Below are positions 16,707-27,997 of a stretch of 57,533 nt of DNA, in pieces. A program made the position numbers and the translations under genes. Location: NCBI GenBank assembly GCA_022361455.1, contig JAKSAW010000033.1, forward strand, positions 1 to 57,533, in the 5' to 3' direction. The notes below the pieces were generated by a model that searched no databases, was not told the DNA's origin, and saw nothing but the letters and a program-made list of their open reading frames with translations. Numbering within the stretch: the first letter of the stretch is position 1; each line of letters opens with the position of its first letter. This DNA is from Pseudomonadales bacterium (lineage in GTDB: Bacteria; Pseudomonadota; Gammaproteobacteria; Pseudomonadales; Ketobacteraceae).

Positions 16707-17740
16707 GCCATTTCTGTTTCAATCCCAACCCGATGATGCAAATCAGGTGGCGCAATAGCAAGCTCTTCAAAATGCCGAGTCTCACCGATCTTTAATAGCA
16801 CGCGTTCCACATGAGTTTCCGCACGCATAAATCGTTGTGCGGGTTCTAACATGGGTTCCGAAGTTAAACGAATAGTCCCCCAATGCATGCCGACCATGTG
16901 TTTTACTTTTAGGTCTTCGGCAATTGCAATACCTTCTTCCGGCGTAGCGTGAACCGGCGCCATAATGGAACGGGGTTGATACGCGCCAATAGGAATAAGT
17001 CCAACATCGATAGGGCCATAGATGGCGCCCATTTCCTTAAACACTTCCCCGTAAGCGGTATCACCCGCAAAATAAAAACTACGGTTTTTTTTACGAACCA
17101 CAAAACCACACCAAAGGGTTCTATTGGTATCGAATGCAGTGCGCCGAGAAAAATGAACCGCTGGCACTACTGATACTACGGCACCCTTTTCTTCAACATC
17201 TTGATACCAATCCAGCTCCACTACTTTCTTGAATCCATATTTAATCATGTATTCCCGTAAGCGCAGAGGAACAACCACCAACACGTCTGGCTGAAGCTTA
17301 GCAAGTTCTTTTAGGGCTTTTGCATCCATATGATCATAATGATTATGGGATAACAAAATCATATCTAGCTTAGGTAATTTCTTGATGGGTATCGCCGAAG
17401 GCACCAAACGCTTTAATTGAGGCAATGCAACGGGCGAAGCATAGTCCGTTAAGAAAGGGTCCGTTAAAAAAGTGAGACCTTCCATATGCACAATAAAACT
17501 CGCATGCCCTAACCAAGTCACCGCATTGGTCTTGCCCACCACTTGCGTCATTTGGTTATAGGCGGCTTCAGGCGTTTCCACCCAACGGTGCTCAAGGCGG
17601 TCTTTTTTCGCCGCCATACGACGCATTTCCACGGTAAACTTTAAGGCTTCTTTCGCCATATCAAAGGAGAAACGATAGAAAGGCGGACTACCGGGAGGAT
17701 TACGAAAACCGAGACGGGTGTGATGATAAGGTCTACTCAT
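16703..17740 (-). CDS. MBL-fold hydrolase, NAPE-PLD/UlaG-like
   Basis: This 345-residue metallo-beta-lactamase-fold protein has SHNHYDHMD (HxHxDH), TWLGHASFIVHMEG near the N-terminus, AGDTAYG and GMHWGTI with further metal ligands. The order TWLGHAS... TDPF... SHNHYDH... is typical of the N-acylphosphatidylethanolamine phospholipase D / UlaG-like branch, so a phospholipid or lactone is a reasonable substrate. The start codon at 17738-17740 lies inside one arm of a 13-bp inverted repeat, which may influence translation. Confidence 0.82.
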   Translation of the reverse strand: MSRPYHHTRLGFRNPPGSPPFYRFSFDMAKEALKFTVEMRRMAAKKDRLEHRWVETPEAAYNQMTQVVGKTNAVTWLGHASFIVHMEGLTFLTDPFLTDYASPVALPQLKRLVPSAIPIKKLPKLDMILLSHNHYDHMDAKALKELAKLQPDVLVVVPLRLREYMIKYGFKKVVELDWYQDVEEKGAVVSVVPAVHFSRRTAFDTNRTLWCGFVVRKKNRSFYFAGDTAYGEVFKEMGAIYGPIDVGLIPIGAYQPRSIMAPVHATPEEGIAIAEDLKVKHMVGMHWGTIRLTSEPMLEPAQRFMRAETHVERVLLKIGETRHFEELAIAPPDLHHRVGIETEMA

Positions 17741-17786
17741 GATATCAAAGCGCTTTGCAATCTAATGGTCTGTCTTTGATATCATG
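17738..17786. repeat. 13-bp inverted repeat spanning the MBL gene start
   Basis: Arms CATGATATCAAAG (17738-17750) and CTTTGATATCATG (17774-17786) are exact reverse complements separated by 23 bp. One arm contains the start codon of the MBL-fold gene. It could be an operator, an mRNA stem hiding the start, or a terminator of the upstream gene. Confidence 0.6.
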
Positions 17787-17808
17787 AGGATTGTTAAATT
17801 TTTTTCAA

Positions 17809-18720
17809 CTAGGCAGCGGACGCTTTCTTAGGTAGATCTGACAATTCTGGGTCGAACTCGTCACTACCGCGGTCATGCACAGGTCTATAGAGAGATTTCT
17901 TCCACTTATCAATCAAGTGGCTATCGTCACGATCCCACGGATGAAAGCCTGGCTGGAAGAATTGCATATAGGGCTTACGAATCGAAGAAATCATACCTTT
18001 ATCGCCAAACATCCACTTATAGAAGCCACGGATATCTTTAAAGCTTGGTATGGTTCGCGTCCACCAAAGCAAGGCAACCATATAAGCAGAAATTCTCGCT
18101 ATAAACATAAAGGTAGCAATACGCATGGAGCGATGCAGTATGTCTTCATTACCAACACATTGTTGGTATACATCGAACGCTACCGCTTTGTGCTCAATTT
18201 CCTCTACCGCATGCCAATAAAGTAAGTCTTTAACTGAGTCGTCTAGGGAGCCAATGACTTCTGGGTGCGTTAGCAAGTGTTCAGCCATAATCGCTGTTAA
18301 ATGCTCCATAGAAACGGTAATGGCTAAGCGAACTTTCGGATTGCCACGGCGGCCGTGGGCAATCATACGCTCAATATCACGCTCTAAATGCTTTTCTAAT
18401 CGAGGAGCGTCTAAGCCCAAAGATTTTAAATGCTCATTAGCCTTTTGATGTTGATGGCTGTGATGGCCTTCTTGACCAATAAAGCCGCGAATCTGCTCTA
18501 GCAGTTTTTCATCGGTCACTTTATCGCGATAATTGCGAACAGACTCTATGAATTCTGCCTCCCCTGGCGGGAAGGTGGAAGATAACGCGGCAAAGAAGGT
18601 GGACAATAGTGGGTTATCATCAAAGAAAAACTTCGCTTTGATACGCGAAAAAGGAAACGACATGCGACGTGGTTTCACTTCTACTTGATTCGATTTAATA
18701 CGATAAACACCTTCAGACAT
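17809..18720 (-). CDS. Predicted metal-dependent hydrolase (PF10118-type, diiron-like helical protein)
   Basis: This 303-residue mainly helical protein has repeated carboxylate/histidine motifs: IGQEGHHSHQHQKANEH (near 97-113), SMEHLTAIMAEH (near 137-148), and HAVEEIEHKAVAFDVY (near 175-190). These resemble ferritin-like di-metal sites and are characteristic of the 'predicted metal-dependent hydrolase' family often found near lipid and steroid genes. One hydrophobic segment follows (FMFIARISAYMVALLWW), suggesting membrane association. The reaction is not known. It is followed 68 bp downstream by the MBL gene on the same strand. Confidence 0.8.
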   Translation of the reverse strand: MSEGVYRIKSNQVEVKPRRMSFPFSRIKAKFFFDDNPLLSTFFAALSSTFPPGEAEFIESVRNYRDKVTDEKLLEQIRGFIGQEGHHSHQHQKANEHLKSLGLDAPRLEKHLERDIERMIAHGRRGNPKVRLAITVSMEHLTAIMAEHLLTHPEVIGSLDDSVKDLLYWHAVEEIEHKAVAFDVYQQCVGNEDILHRSMRIATFMFIARISAYMVALLWWTRTIPSFKDIRGFYKWMFGDKGMISSIRKPYMQFFQPGFHPWDRDDSHLIDKWKKSLYRPVHDRGSDEFDPELSDLPKKASAA

Positions 18721-18942
18721 ACATCTACCCTACTGTTCTCTGTGTCTCTTAATCTCTAATAAAATGGAATCGGCATTCCACTGTTTTGTTTTTTCTCAAT
18801 AACTTGCCTATTTAATATGGCGAATCACAGCGAATTAGGACAGGTGAAACCATATCAACATTTTGGTGATTTGCGGTCAAAATGAATTTAGCGAACTATT
18901 TTGTAGAGAATTTATAAGAGAATCTTATATAAATTATCGCGC

Positions 18943-19995
18943 TTATATCCCGGAATGCTCTTTACGAAATGCTTTGGGAGTCACTCCCATCCAGGCTTTA
19001 AAGGACTTGGTGAAGTTAGATGCATTGTTAAAACCCAAGCGCTCCGATATGGCTTCCATACTAATATCGCTATTGGCGAGCAGGTCTTTGGCCTCCACCA
19101 TACGCTCCTCGGCCTTTATTTTTTGATAGGTAGTATGTTGTTCTTTTATGCGACGCTGCAAAGTACTGGTAGACATATAAAGTTGTGAAGCCATGTCATC
19201 CAACGTCGGTTTTGCTTCTTGCGCCTCTCGAATTCTGCGACGAATTTCTTTAATAAGATCCTTCGAATCTAATTCAGCCAATTCACTTTCGCATTTATCA
19301 GCTGCGGCCATGGCTAATTCAGTGTTATCGATGGAAAGCTTTTTAAACATCCATTCCTTCGGCACACAGATTTCAAAAAAGGGTTGGTTAAAGCGCACTT
19401 CAATGGTGTCTTTAAGCAACTCATAGGGAAAGTTTTCCGGCTCAGGCATATCAATATTGATCACGGACATACCATCGATGTCATAGCCTGCCAATAACCG
19501 CCGCCCTAAGGTATCGAAGTTAATTAAGGTGGCAAAATCAAAGAAAAACCTCACTGGATCGGCCACTTTCTTCGCACTTAAAGTCCGTGCAGACATACGC
19601 AAGGAAATATAATCGTCGTACACGACTTTGGTAATTTCTTTAATATTGGAACGAGTGGAAATGTACTGCTGCAATAACTGAGCAGCATCCACCAAGTTTT
19701 GCGCCCCTTGGACAGCAACTCCCAACGCGCCGTGAACATTTAGGGTGATGCCACGGCCATATTCGATAGAGGCTGTTAGCGGGTCATCTAACTCATTCAC
19801 TAGATTGCTACCAACCCGGTGCATGCTAATTTCTCCAACCCTTTGGGGTGGATTCAATAACACGTCGATGGACAGCTGAGAGCCCTCCAGCAAGGTTTTA
19901 GCATTCACGCCTTTACTAAGTGCGAAGTCACGGATGGCAGCCAGGTAATCACCTGCTAAAAAGTTCTGTCCTTCTCCTACCACACTTTGTGACAT
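18943..19995 (-). CDS. AraC-family regulator (OruR/ArgR-like type)
   Basis: This 350-residue regulator has an arabinose-binding-like N-terminal domain found in the OruR-type branch and a C-terminal double helix-turn-helix (TLDDMASQLYMSTSTLQRRI and MEAISERLGFNNASNFTKSF, ending in WMGVTPKAFRKE). It is divergent from the SDR / Baeyer-Villiger / amidase run starting at 20267, so control of that run is the likeliest role. The effector is unknown. Confidence 0.92.
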   Translation of the reverse strand: MSQSVVGEGQNFLAGDYLAAIRDFALSKGVNAKTLLEGSQLSIDVLLNPPQRVGEISMHRVGSNLVNELDDPLTASIEYGRGITLNVHGALGVAVQGAQNLVDAAQLLQQYISTRSNIKEITKVVYDDYISLRMSARTLSAKKVADPVRFFFDFATLINFDTLGRRLLAGYDIDGMSVINIDMPEPENFPYELLKDTIEVRFNQPFFEICVPKEWMFKKLSIDNTELAMAAADKCESELAELDSKDLIKEIRRRIREAQEAKPTLDDMASQLYMSTSTLQRRIKEQHTTYQKIKAEERMVEAKDLLANSDISMEAISERLGFNNASNFTKSFKAWMGVTPKAFRKEHSGI

Positions 19996-20266
19996 TGACT
20001 AACCTCTTGCCTAACGGGCCAATTAAGCTATCACTAGCCTTTCATTTGGGCAACATGGACCAATTTATATAAAACGACAAACCGCTGTTACTAAACGACA
20101 ATTTAGCACAATTGTGGAATTTGACCTGAAATGACCATAAATTTGGCATGCTAGCACCTGTCATATTGGGTCATAACCTAGGATATTAACTGTTCAGCGT
20201 ACACACAGCGTATCCTTGTTGAGGGTGAGCAGTACAACAAAAATTTAAAACGCTAGGAATCAGTCT

Positions 20267-21094
20267 ATGAGTATCAAGATGCAAAATGCAGTATTCGCCA
20301 TTACCGGCGCCAGTTCCGGAATCGGCAGAGCATTAGCCCTGCAAGCCAGCCAAGAAGGCGCCAACGTCGCTATTTCTGATGTTAACGAATCCGAGCTTCA
20401 AGAAACCAAACGCCAATGCGAAGCCGCTGGCGCACAGGTACTCGCCACTGTTTTAGACGTGAGTGATCGCGACAAAGTCGAAGCTTGGGCCAAAGAAGTT
20501 GTGGATCAGCTTGGTAAAGTGAATGCGATTATCAACAACGCAGGGGTTGCCTTAAGCGCTAGCGTTGAGGAAATGGACAATAAAGATTTCCAATGGTTAA
20601 TGGATATCAACTTCTGGGGCGTGGTGTACGGCTGCCAAGCGTTCCTACCTTATTTGAAACAAGCTGACTGGGGCCACATAGTGAATATTTCCAGTCTGTT
20701 TGGCTTAATCAGTATCCCTAATCAGTCTGCATACAACGCAGCCAAGTTTGCGGTTCGTGGCTTTACGGAAAGCTTACGCATGGAAATGGAAATGTCCGAC
20801 TATTCCATCGGCGTAAGCTGCGTACATCCTGGCGGAGTTAAAACTAACATCGCCAATAATGGTCGCTATGGTAAACAGGTGGGAGCTAAGTTTAGCGTAG
20901 ATAAACAAAAAGAATTCTTTAACAAAAATCTCGCGAAGACAACATCAGAAAGTGCTGCGAACGATATTCTAAATGCAGTTAAAAAGAACACTCCAAGGGT
21001 GTTAGTGGGTAACGATGCAAAAGCACTCGATGCGCTACAACGTTTTTTACCGGCGAAGTATCAAAAAATTGTAATGCGCGTTACCAATAAATAA
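20267..21094 (+). CDS. Short-chain dehydrogenase/reductase
   Basis: This 275-residue classical SDR has the motif TGASSGIGRA (near 15-24), NNAG, a catalytic Ser in NISSLFG and YNAAK (near Tyr157-Lys161), all intact. It should interconvert an alcohol and a ketone with NAD(P)H. AGGAA precedes the ATG. The Baeyer-Villiger monooxygenase gene begins 20 bp downstream, which suggests a pathway in which the SDR makes the ketone that the monooxygenase turns into an ester or lactone. Confidence 0.9.
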   Translation: MSIKMQNAVFAITGASSGIGRALALQASQEGANVAISDVNESELQETKRQCEAAGAQVLATVLDVSDRDKVEAWAKEVVDQLGKVNAIINNAGVALSASVEEMDNKDFQWLMDINFWGVVYGCQAFLPYLKQADWGHIVNISSLFGLISIPNQSAYNAAKFAVRGFTESLRMEMEMSDYSIGVSCVHPGGVKTNIANNGRYGKQVGAKFSVDKQKEFFNKNLAKTTSESAANDILNAVKKNTPRVLVGNDAKALDALQRFLPAKYQKIVMRVTNK

Positions 21095-21114
21095 ATTTAC
21101 CGAGGGGAAGTACC

Positions 21115-22605
21115 ATGAGAAATGAAAAAGTTGATGTCTTGATCGTAGGTGCAGGCTTATCCGGAATTGGTGCTGCTTGCCACTTAAAGCGCGAAGCGCC
21201 ACATAAATCTTTTGCCATTCTTGAAGCTCGTGATGCCATGGGTGGGACTTGGGATTTGTTCCGCTACCCCGGAATACGATCCGACTCCGACATGTACACG
21301 CTGGGTTATAACTTTAAACCTTGGACAAACCCCAAAGCCATTGCTGATGGCCCCTCGATTTTAAGCTATATCAAAGAAACAGCTTCAGAATATCATATCG
21401 ATAGCCACATTCGTTATGGCCATCAAGTAAAACATGCGTCTTGGTCGACACCTAACGCAGAATGGACCGTTGAGGTATTTGATAAAGCAAAAAATGAAGC
21501 AAAAACAATTTCTGCGAACTTTGTGATTGGCTGCACCGGTTACTACAACTACGAACATGGTTATGAACCAAAATTCGAAGGTAAAGAAGATTTTAAAGGC
21601 CAAGTGATTCACCCTCAACAGTGGCCTAAAGATCTAGACTATAGCGGCAAGAAAGTAGTGGTGATAGGTAGTGGCGCAACTGCAGTGACAATTGTTCCCG
21701 CAATGACCGATAAAGCCGCCCACGTGACCATGCTGCAACGTTCACCAACTTACATGATGTCTTTACCAGAAAAAGACAAAATGTTGAACACCATGCGTGA
21801 GTATTTACCAGAACAGTGGGTATATCGTTTTGCTCGTACTCGCAACGTTGCATTTTCTACCGGCTTTTATCAGTTCTGTCGTCGCTTCCCAGAGAAAGCG
21901 AGAGAATTAATCGAAGGCCAAGTAAAACGTCAGCTTGGAGCTGACTTTGATATGAAGCACTTCACCCCTGAATATAATCCTTGGGATGAGCGCCTTTGTG
22001 CCGTAACCAATGGCGATATGTTTAAAGCCATTAAACGCGGCCAAGCATCCGTAGTAACCGATCATATTGATAAATTTACTGAAACCGGGATTTTATTAAA
22101 ATCCGGTGAAGAGCTAGAAGCCGACATTATCATTACTGCCACGGGATTAGATGTGAAATTAATGGGTGGCGTAACCCTTGATGTGGACGGCCAAGACTTG
22201 GACGTGTCAGAAAAGATGGTTTACAAAGGTGTGCTGCTAGAAGATCTACCCAACATGGGCATGATATTCGGTTACACCAATGCATCCTGGACTCTCAAGG
22301 CAGATTTAATTTCGGAGTACATGTTCAGAATCATTAAGCATATGGACAAGAAAGGCATGCGTCAGGTTACTCCGCGTAATACCGACCGCAGCCTGCATCT
22401 AGAACCATTTATCGATATGCGTTCTGGATATATTCAACGGGCCCTTGGTTCAACACCTAAACAAGGTTCAAGAATGCCTTGGAAGCTCTACCAAAATTAC
22501 TTGCTAGACATGGCAATGCTTCGCTTTGGTAGCCTTTCCGATAAAACATTGCAATTTACCAATCCAGCGACTGGACGAAGTCACGCAGCTGCCAGTGCAG
22601 CTTAA
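21115..22605 (+). CDS. Baeyer-Villiger monooxygenase, type I
   Basis: This 496-residue flavoprotein has GAGLSGIGAACHL for FAD, the GTWD motif in AMGGTWDLFRYPGIRSDSD, the signature FKGQVIHPQQWP (FxGxxxHxxxWP) and a second Rossmann GSGATAV. These define type I Baeyer-Villiger monooxygenases, which insert one oxygen atom next to a ketone using NADPH and O2. GAGGGG precedes the ATG. Its operon partners are an SDR (upstream, 20 bp) and an amidase-family hydrolase (downstream). The substrate is unknown; cyclic or steroid ketones are possible. Confidence 0.92.
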   Translation: MRNEKVDVLIVGAGLSGIGAACHLKREAPHKSFAILEARDAMGGTWDLFRYPGIRSDSDMYTLGYNFKPWTNPKAIADGPSILSYIKETASEYHIDSHIRYGHQVKHASWSTPNAEWTVEVFDKAKNEAKTISANFVIGCTGYYNYEHGYEPKFEGKEDFKGQVIHPQQWPKDLDYSGKKVVVIGSGATAVTIVPAMTDKAAHVTMLQRSPTYMMSLPEKDKMLNTMREYLPEQWVYRFARTRNVAFSTGFYQFCRRFPEKARELIEGQVKRQLGADFDMKHFTPEYNPWDERLCAVTNGDMFKAIKRGQASVVTDHIDKFTETGILLKSGEELEADIIITATGLDVKLMGGVTLDVDGQDLDVSEKMVYKGVLLEDLPNMGMIFGYTNASWTLKADLISEYMFRIIKHMDKKGMRQVTPRNTDRSLHLEPFIDMRSGYIQRALGSTPKQGSRMPWKLYQNYLLDMAMLRFGSLSDKTLQFTNPATGRSHAAASAA

Positions 22606-22642
22606 TGCATCGTCGTAAATAGTTTTGGGGAGAAGTAGTGCA

Positions 22643-24124
22643 GTGAGCGAGCATGCCTGGCATTCATATAGTGCGACCGAATTAGCAAAAAAAATCCAGC
22701 AAGGAAAATTGAGTAGCCGCGAATTATTAGAAAGTTATATTCAACGCTATCAAGATAAGAATCGACCTTTAAACGCCATTGTGGCAACCGATTTTACAGC
22801 CGCCCGCGAGCGCGCTGACCTCGCGGATAAAGCGACTAAACAGGGGGAATCATGGGGGCCTTTACATGGCATTCCTATGACGGTCAAAGACACTTATGAA
22901 ATGCCAGGCATGCCCTGCTCTGCTGGCGCTAAAGAATATCGCAAGCATTTCCCTAAACAACCGGCGAGCGCAGTAAGTAAACTACTCAATGCTGGTGCCA
23001 TTATTTATGGCAAAACCAATGTTCCTGAATACGCATCAGATATCCAAAGCTACAACCCTGTCTATGGCACCACCAATAATCCTTGGGATACTCAACGCAC
23101 TCCAGGCGGTTCTTCTGGTGGCGCGGCTGCAGCGTTGGCAGCGGGTATGACTCCCCTTGAATTGGGTAGTGACTTAGCTGGATCTATCCGTATTCCCGCT
23201 CACTATTGTGGCGTTTACGGCCATAAGGCTACCCATGGTTTAATTTCTTTAGAAGGTCATGTACCTGGACCTCCAGGCACCGTAGGTGAGCCCGATCTAA
23301 CTGTAGCTGGCCCCATGGCGAGAAGTGCAAAGGATTTAAATTTATTGCTGGATATTGTGGGCGGAAAGATACCTTCAATGGATTCCGCTTGGGATTTAAA
23401 CCTGCCGGAAAAATCTAACAGAGCGCTATCCGATTACAAAGTGCTGATGTGGACTGAAGATCCATCCTGCACCATCGACACACGTATGGCGGCGAAATAC
23501 CAAGAATTAAAGCAACAGTTAGAAGCACAAGGTGCCAAGGTCACTCAAGCCTCACCTTTAGATACCTATATCGATGAAGTTTATCCAGTCTACATGCGAC
23601 TACTAGGCAGCTTAGTTGGCGCAGCGCAACCCAAGCCACAACGTTTAGTCATGGGAGCGATTGGATCAGTATTACCAAAGCTAAATGGAATTATCGATTC
23701 ACCTTCGCACTTCGACAAATTCTTAAAAGGCATCAATATGGATTACGCTGAATATCTAGTGTATTCGCAAAAAAGCCAACAGATGCGTATAGCCTTTGTT
23801 AAAGTATTTGAGGAATACGACTTAATCCTAATGCCACCGACCGCTACGGTCGCGATAAATCATATCCAAGTACCGGACCTGCCGCGAAGGCGAATTCCTA
23901 TCAATGGGGAAAAGCGCGCATACACCGATTTATTTATGTGGATTTCAGTAGCCACCCTGTTCGGGTTACCCGCTACCAGCGCGCCGATTGGAACCACTGA
24001 TTGCGGGCTACCCATTAATATCCAAATCATGGGCGCGCCTTACAAAGATCGGGAAACCATCCATTTTGCCGAACTGCTTGAAGACAATATCGCCAGTTTT
24101 CAGGCACCACCTGCCTACATTTAG
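22643..24124 (+). CDS. Amidase signature-family hydrolase
   Basis: About 493 residues with the amidase signature complete: catalytic Lys in MTVKDTYE, the Ser-rich GGSSGGAAAALAAG and the acyl-serine region GSDLAGSIRIPA. The family hydrolyses amides and sometimes esters. The start is uncertain. GTG at 22643 has a GGGGAGA site about ten bases upstream and removes an N-terminus that would otherwise start at a TTG (22625). The gene follows the Baeyer-Villiger monooxygenase by about 37 bp and may hydrolyse a downstream product. Confidence 0.87.
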   Translation: MSEHAWHSYSATELAKKIQQGKLSSRELLESYIQRYQDKNRPLNAIVATDFTAARERADLADKATKQGESWGPLHGIPMTVKDTYEMPGMPCSAGAKEYRKHFPKQPASAVSKLLNAGAIIYGKTNVPEYASDIQSYNPVYGTTNNPWDTQRTPGGSSGGAAAALAAGMTPLELGSDLAGSIRIPAHYCGVYGHKATHGLISLEGHVPGPPGTVGEPDLTVAGPMARSAKDLNLLLDIVGGKIPSMDSAWDLNLPEKSNRALSDYKVLMWTEDPSCTIDTRMAAKYQELKQQLEAQGAKVTQASPLDTYIDEVYPVYMRLLGSLVGAAQPKPQRLVMGAIGSVLPKLNGIIDSPSHFDKFLKGINMDYAEYLVYSQKSQQMRIAFVKVFEEYDLILMPPTATVAINHIQVPDLPRRRIPINGEKRAYTDLFMWISVATLFGLPATSAPIGTTDCGLPINIQIMGAPYKDRETIHFAELLEDNIASFQAPPAYI

Positions 24125-24226
24125 ACAGCACAACCATCACAAACACCACACAATATGCCTGACAAATCCCATCAGGCATATTACCCTCTATGGGTGTTTG
24201 ACTTGAATTCATGAACCGACCCACCG

Positions 24227-24826
24227 ATGCCCGATACTCCCAGCTATCCACAATCTTTTATGGCCGCCTTTCAGGCCGCCAATGATGTCGAGATCAATGA
24301 TTGGTCAACTATCGAAGCTTGCTTTAAGCTTCGCGAACTTGAAGCCCAGCAACATCTCATCCAGGCAGGTGATTACGCCAATGATATGTGCGTTATTCTC
24401 AAGGGGCTGCTGCGAGTTTATTATGTCGATCAATCTGGCAATGAAGTTAATCAGCACTTTTATCAAGCTAACGAAGTATTCGCCCCCATTAGCGCCATTA
24501 TTAGCAATGAACCCTGCCAATACTATATTCAAGCACTGGAAGACTCCGAGCTTATGCTTGCTGACTATCATCAGCTACATGAAGTAGTGAAGGACAATGC
24601 CGATTGGCTTAGGCTTGAAATTAAAATGCTGCAAGGCGTATTTGTGAAGAACGCTCGCCATGAAGCACAACTATTAATGGGTAACGCTGAGCAGCGCTAC
24701 AAATGGTTTAGAAAGGAATATCCCGATTTGCTAGAACGCCTACCCCAGTATCATGTAGCTTCTTTTTTGGGTATTACTCCGGTGTCTTTATCTCGGCTTC
24801 GTGCAAAATTAGAAGGCGGACGCTAG
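24227..24826 (+). CDS. Crp/Fnr-family transcriptional regulator
   Basis: This 199-residue protein has a cyclic-nucleotide-binding-like beta-roll (about 30-120; LIQAGDYANDMCVILKGLLRVYY) and a C-terminal helix-turn-helix (YHVASFLGITPVSLSRLRAK). No FNR-type cysteine cluster is seen. It overlaps the next gene by one base (TAG/GTG), so both are translated from one mRNA. It may regulate the preceding catabolic genes or its partner. Confidence 0.87.
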   Translation: MPDTPSYPQSFMAAFQAANDVEINDWSTIEACFKLRELEAQQHLIQAGDYANDMCVILKGLLRVYYVDQSGNEVNQHFYQANEVFAPISAIISNEPCQYYIQALEDSELMLADYHQLHEVVKDNADWLRLEIKMLQGVFVKNARHEAQLLMGNAEQRYKWFRKEYPDLLERLPQYHVASFLGITPVSLSRLRAKLEGGR

Positions 24827-25659
24827 TGCATTCATTATTTAAATTATGTGCCGTGTGTTGTTTAACCGTTATTTGCCAAATTGTTTTTGCGCAACCTGAA
24901 ATTAGAATCCTAACGACTGAAGAGCCGCCGACCAACTATACAGAAAACGGTCGCCTTACCGGTATCACCACCGATGTGGTGATGGCCATTCAGCAGCAAA
25001 TCGGATCCAACACTCCAATTGAAGTACTCCCCTGGGCTAGGGCATATAGAATTGCCTCATCGGAACCCAATATTATTATTTTTACCGCTGGCAAAACCCA
25101 GACAAGAGTCGATCTTGGTTTTCATTTTATAGGGCCCGTAGTCACTCGCTCCCATATTCTTATTGGTCGAAGCAGCGACAACCTAGGTATTAAAGTACTT
25201 GATGACGTTAAGACTCAAAATTTAGAAATAGGCGCCATGCGCGGTGACTGGCGCGAAAAGTTTTTCAGTGATCAAGGGTTTAAGCTACAAAGTGCGACAG
25301 ACCACTATGTGGTACTAAAAATGTTAGCCGCAGGTAGAATACCCCTGGCAATTTCTTCAGATCTTGAAGCCCCTGCCGTTGCGAGAAAGCTCAACCTTCC
25401 AGTTCATACGTTCAAACCGGTATATGAATTTGACCATGCAGCTAGTTACATATTATTTTCCAAAGGCACGTCACCAAAAATTGTCGATCAATGGCAGCAA
25501 GCATTTTTAGATTTACAAACCACCGATTTCTTTTTCCGTACAGCAGCCAACTGGACAAACATATTAGGGTTACAGGTTCAATATAATAAAATACAGGGCT
25601 TTTTCGTTAGCCATCAATTTGAATCACAAAAAAAGGTGTCAACCCAACAAATGGAGTGA
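24826..25659 (+). CDS. Periplasmic substrate-binding protein-like (SBP_bac_3 family)
   Basis: The 277-residue product starts with GTG at 24826, overlapping the stop of the Crp-type gene by one base. The N-terminus is a signal peptide (LCAVCCLTVICQIVFAQ). The mature part has the family pattern EIRILTTEEPPTNYTENGRLTGITTDVV and later a two-lobed solute-binding fold. No ABC permease or ATPase is adjacent. In gammaproteobacteria such orphan binding proteins are common and may be sensors rather than transporters. No ligand can be named. Confidence 0.82.
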   Translation: MHSLFKLCAVCCLTVICQIVFAQPEIRILTTEEPPTNYTENGRLTGITTDVVMAIQQQIGSNTPIEVLPWARAYRIASSEPNIIIFTAGKTQTRVDLGFHFIGPVVTRSHILIGRSSDNLGIKVLDDVKTQNLEIGAMRGDWREKFFSDQGFKLQSATDHYVVLKMLAAGRIPLAISSDLEAPAVARKLNLPVHTFKPVYEFDHAASYILFSKGTSPKIVDQWQQAFLDLQTTDFFFRTAANWTNILGLQVQYNKIQGFFVSHQFESQKKVSTQQME

Positions 25660-25720
25660 CGAGGGTGACACCTATCAGAGAGCTTTGCTTGTAAACTTTA
25701 TTCAACTCTATATTTGGCAA

Positions 25721-27856
<2,136 letters not shown>

Positions 27857-27997
27857 TCAAATAGTTACACCTACTATTGGTGACTGACTGGGCGCCATTC
27901 AGCCTATTTTTAATCACTTCTAAAGATTGACTTGCCCTGCGGGAAAACCCTATGCAAAGATGCTTCTCTCGGAATGGCTCACTCAAATAGGAAACCT

